This document shows, one piece after another, positions 38,232-40,065 of a stretch of DNA of 40,065 bases. The number at the start of each line of letters is the position of its first letter. Within the stretch, counting starts at the first letter, position 1. The translations under genes were made by a program, and so were the position numbers. Location: positions 1 to 40,065 of the IMG/VR virus record IMGVR_UViG_3300022929_002834. The stretch is one strand, 5' to 3'. The stretch comes from a virus. The notes beneath the pieces were generated by a model. It did not search any database. It saw only the letters and a program-made list of their open reading frames with translations, and was not told the DNA's origin.

Positions 38232-39272
38232 ATGATCAACTATGATTTACATCCAGAACTTCCCAAGTTCTGTGTGCCTTATATCAGCAAAACCTATCTA
38301 TCCATTGCTGAACCTGGGTTTATAACTGCTATTGCAAAACACAATTTGCAAAAACAAATAGAATATTATAAACGATTGCTTCCAGAGCATGCTCAACTAG
38401 TACTTGATGGTAGTCATGATGGTTTTTCAACAACTGAAATGCGTTTGTTGTTTGATAAGTTTAGACAGACTGTGGTAAACTACACAGGACAGGTTAATGT
38501 ACTAACCTGCGAACCCAATCACCACGACGACATATTCTTTCCTAGCTGGTTGTATCGATGTAACACAAGATACCAAGGGCAACCATTGCCCACAATAAGC
38601 AAACGTCAGTATCGTGTGAGCAGTTTAAACAGACAACCTGTAACACATAGGATTTATTTGTACTATCTACTCAGTCAACGTGCGTATTTTAATGACATGC
38701 TGTTTAGTTTTGGCGGGCTATTAGACAACTACAATAACGAAACTATAGAATTGAATAATGATAGATTGGAAGATCTGCCTGTTGAAGTATTCGAATGGGT
38801 TAAAACTAAACCTCCTATGATACCTATTGAAAATGACGTAGATACCAGTAATGTTGAAGGTAATCCCGGAGATCATTCATGGCTTCATCCAGCATTCACT
38901 GATAGTTATCTAAATATTGTTACAGAAACACACTGGGGATCAGTTTTCTTCAGTGAAAAAACATTTAAACCTCTGGTAGCAGGGCAACTGTTTATGATGG
39001 CAGGCGGATATAAACAAACAAGATTCTTAAAACAGTTGGGCTTTGAAACTTTTGATGATGTATTTGACGATCATCTATACGAATGGTTTGTACAAATAGC
39101 ACCACGAATGGAGGGTCTGGTACGCACTTTGGACATTCTATATGACAACATTGAAGAAATATACTTTAGTAAAACTCGTGAACTTGCGTACAATCAAGAG
39201 TATGCTGTTAGCGATAGTTTTAGACAGCGTTTAACTCGTGAACTGCGAGATCGAGGATTAGTTGATGATTAA
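38232..39272 (+). CDS. Glycosyltransferase-like protein (paralogue 2)
   Basis: 346 aa. The core reads DSYLNIVTETHWGSVFFSEK, TFKPLVAGQLFMMAGGYKQT, then LGFETFDDVFDDHLYEW, sharing the FSEK block with the other copies. The N-terminal half is variable, as expected for acceptor specificity. It starts 4 nt after paralogue 1 and overlaps paralogue 3 by 8 nt, so the three form one plus-strand operon. The exact donor and acceptor are unknown. Confidence 0.62.
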   Translation: MINYDLHPELPKFCVPYISKTYLSIAEPGFITAIAKHNLQKQIEYYKRLLPEHAQLVLDGSHDGFSTTEMRLLFDKFRQTVVNYTGQVNVLTCEPNHHDDIFFPSWLYRCNTRYQGQPLPTISKRQYRVSSLNRQPVTHRIYLYYLLSQRAYFNDMLFSFGGLLDNYNNETIELNNDRLEDLPVEVFEWVKTKPPMIPIENDVDTSNVEGNPGDHSWLHPAFTDSYLNIVTETHWGSVFFSEKTFKPLVAGQLFMMAGGYKQTRFLKQLGFETFDDVFDDHLYEWFVQIAPRMEGLVRTLDILYDNIEEIYFSKTRELAYNQEYAVSDSFRQRLTRELRDRGLVDD

Positions 39273-40065
39273 GGTTTTTACCTTTTATGCAAATACACTG
39301 GATAATATTTTTGTAGGTTCATTTGAACCAATGAAGCCAGGACTACCAGGCTTTGTTGACTGTTATACTGATTGGTTTGCCTACAGCAAAGAGTTCACAC
39401 CATCAAACAATCTTGAAGAAGTGCTAGCACAGGACATAAAGATCGCTTGTGTTCCTGAATACTTTGATCGCATTGCACCAGACTTTGATCACACACCGTT
39501 TGATTTAATTCTCATCACAGTTACCGATCATACACACTACGAATCACTTAGTGAGTGGATCGAAAACATGAACATCAAACGCTATCTGATTGCATTAGGT
39601 GCAGTTGAAGGTTACGATGTTCCGGACCGTTGCTTTATTAGACCATGGTATGTGTGGGAAATAATGCGTAATAGCGAAGTACGCGATTGCCCTCTTCAAG
39701 AACCTGTGTTTATGTTTGAAAGTTTGTTGGGAACACGAAAAGATCACAGAGACTTCGTGATGAGTAGATTATTTCAAACCAAACTATTAGATCAGAGTAT
39801 TGTCACATATCGAGAAAACTTTAGTCACGGTGAGTTTGTATCAGAAAAATTTCGAAACTATCTACATGGGCAACATATTCCTTATCCGTACGTGAGTCCT
39901 AATTTAGATCCTGCATGGGAAATAGAAAATGACGCACACAGTATGGAGTTTGATAGTTGCCCTTCGCCAATAAAAACATGGACTATCCCTTGGGATATAC
40001 TTGCTCATGCACGTTATAGTATTGTAACTGAAAGTTATTCGCATCGTACATTTTTAATGAGTGAA
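39265..40065 (+). CDS. Glycosyltransferase-like protein (paralogue 3, partial)
   Basis: Open frame from ATG at 39265 to the window end, 267 codons, C-terminus missing. The N-terminal half has the domain-1 look of the family (MIKVFTFYANTLDNIFVGSF), and the last visible residues TIPWDILAHARYSIVTES, then a FLMSE, are the start of the shared core (compare VPWDLYNQSYYSIVAET in paralogue 1). The overlap ATGATTAA with paralogue 2 shows co-translation. Confidence 0.6.
   Translation, partial: MIKVFTFYANTLDNIFVGSFEPMKPGLPGFVDCYTDWFAYSKEFTPSNNLEEVLAQDIKIACVPEYFDRIAPDFDHTPFDLILITVTDHTHYESLSEWIENMNIKRYLIALGAVEGYDVPDRCFIRPWYVWEIMRNSEVRDCPLQEPVFMFESLLGTRKDHRDFVMSRLFQTKLLDQSIVTYRENFSHGEFVSEKFRNYLHGQHIPYPYVSPNLDPAWEIENDAHSMEFDSCPSPIKTWTIPWDILAHARYSIVTESYSHRTFLMSE

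Noticed and set aside
1-40065. A bacterial chromosome origin for the segment, suggested by transporters and desaturases
   Set aside because: T4-like helicase, primase, gp62, UvsW, exact late promoters and continuous short overlaps all point to a phage genome.
1-40065. tRNA genes, CRISPR arrays, insertion sequences, attachment sites
   Set aside because: No spacer is long enough for a tRNA without clashing with a gene, and no repeat array, transposase or integrase was seen by eye.

Overview
The window looks like a segment of a large, AT-rich, T4-like myovirus infecting a marine bacterium. Four replication and recombination genes support this: a gp41-type helicase, a gp61-type primase, a gp62-type clamp-loader subunit and UvsW. 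T4-type late promoters (TATAAATA) stand exactly where strand or gene class changes. Coding is very dense, with 1-20 nt stop/start overlaps and almost no spacer over 100 bp. The TctA/TctC transport genes and the general gene style suggest a marine Gram-negative host, probably alphaproteobacterial. That host assignment is inference.

Layout. 1-6.9 kb (minus strand): a partial twitch-type radical SAM gene, helicase, two accessory genes, primase, then an overlapping pair of a cobalamin-binding radical SAM enzyme and a DUF3050 protein. 7.0-7.8 kb: two probable late genes on opposite strands, served by facing late promoters. 7.8-20.9 kb (minus): one long overlapping gene train. It runs from a conserved protein of unknown function, a zinc ribbon and UvsW, through a surface-sugar-like cassette (RmlB-like epimerase, C-methyltransferase, glycosyltransferase-like protein, SGNH proteins, PRMT-like methyltransferase, cupin, PIG-L deacetylase), to gp62, a C2H2 zinc-finger protein and a 193-aa protein carrying the catalytic motifs of DnaE. 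21.0-25.2 kb (minus): an early-type region of small genes split into short units, each with its own sigma70-like promoter (TTGACA, 16-17 nt, usually TGC before a TATACT-like -10) and two terminators.

25.2-35.6 kb (minus) is metabolic cargo. It holds a PP-loop ATPase, a TctC-like binding protein with a TctA-like permease, a GNAT-like protein, three consecutive membrane fatty-acid desaturases, a dCMP deaminase, a YhhQ-type queuosine-precursor transporter, a second TctC/TctA pair and a small Cys-rich protein. 35.6-40.1 kb is mixed: a small MscS-like protein behind a late promoter, an SGNH protein, a very basic 53-aa protein, and three plus-strand glycosyltransferase-like paralogues, the last cut by the window end.

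Interpretation. The cargo points to remodelling of the host envelope (desaturases, transporters, MscS-like protein), sugar or acyl decoration (SGNH, epimerase, methyltransferase and glycosyltransferase-like genes) and nucleotide or base metabolism (dCMP deaminase, YhhQ). The strongest candidates for something undescribed are the miniature DnaE-like protein, the two paralogous TctA-TctC modules without TctB that bracket the desaturase block, and the phage PRMT with an intact double-E loop. Three small genes (24944-25120, 35390-35563, 36920-37081) were found by reading the spacers directly. No tRNA, CRISPR array, IS element or spacer over 300 bp was seen.
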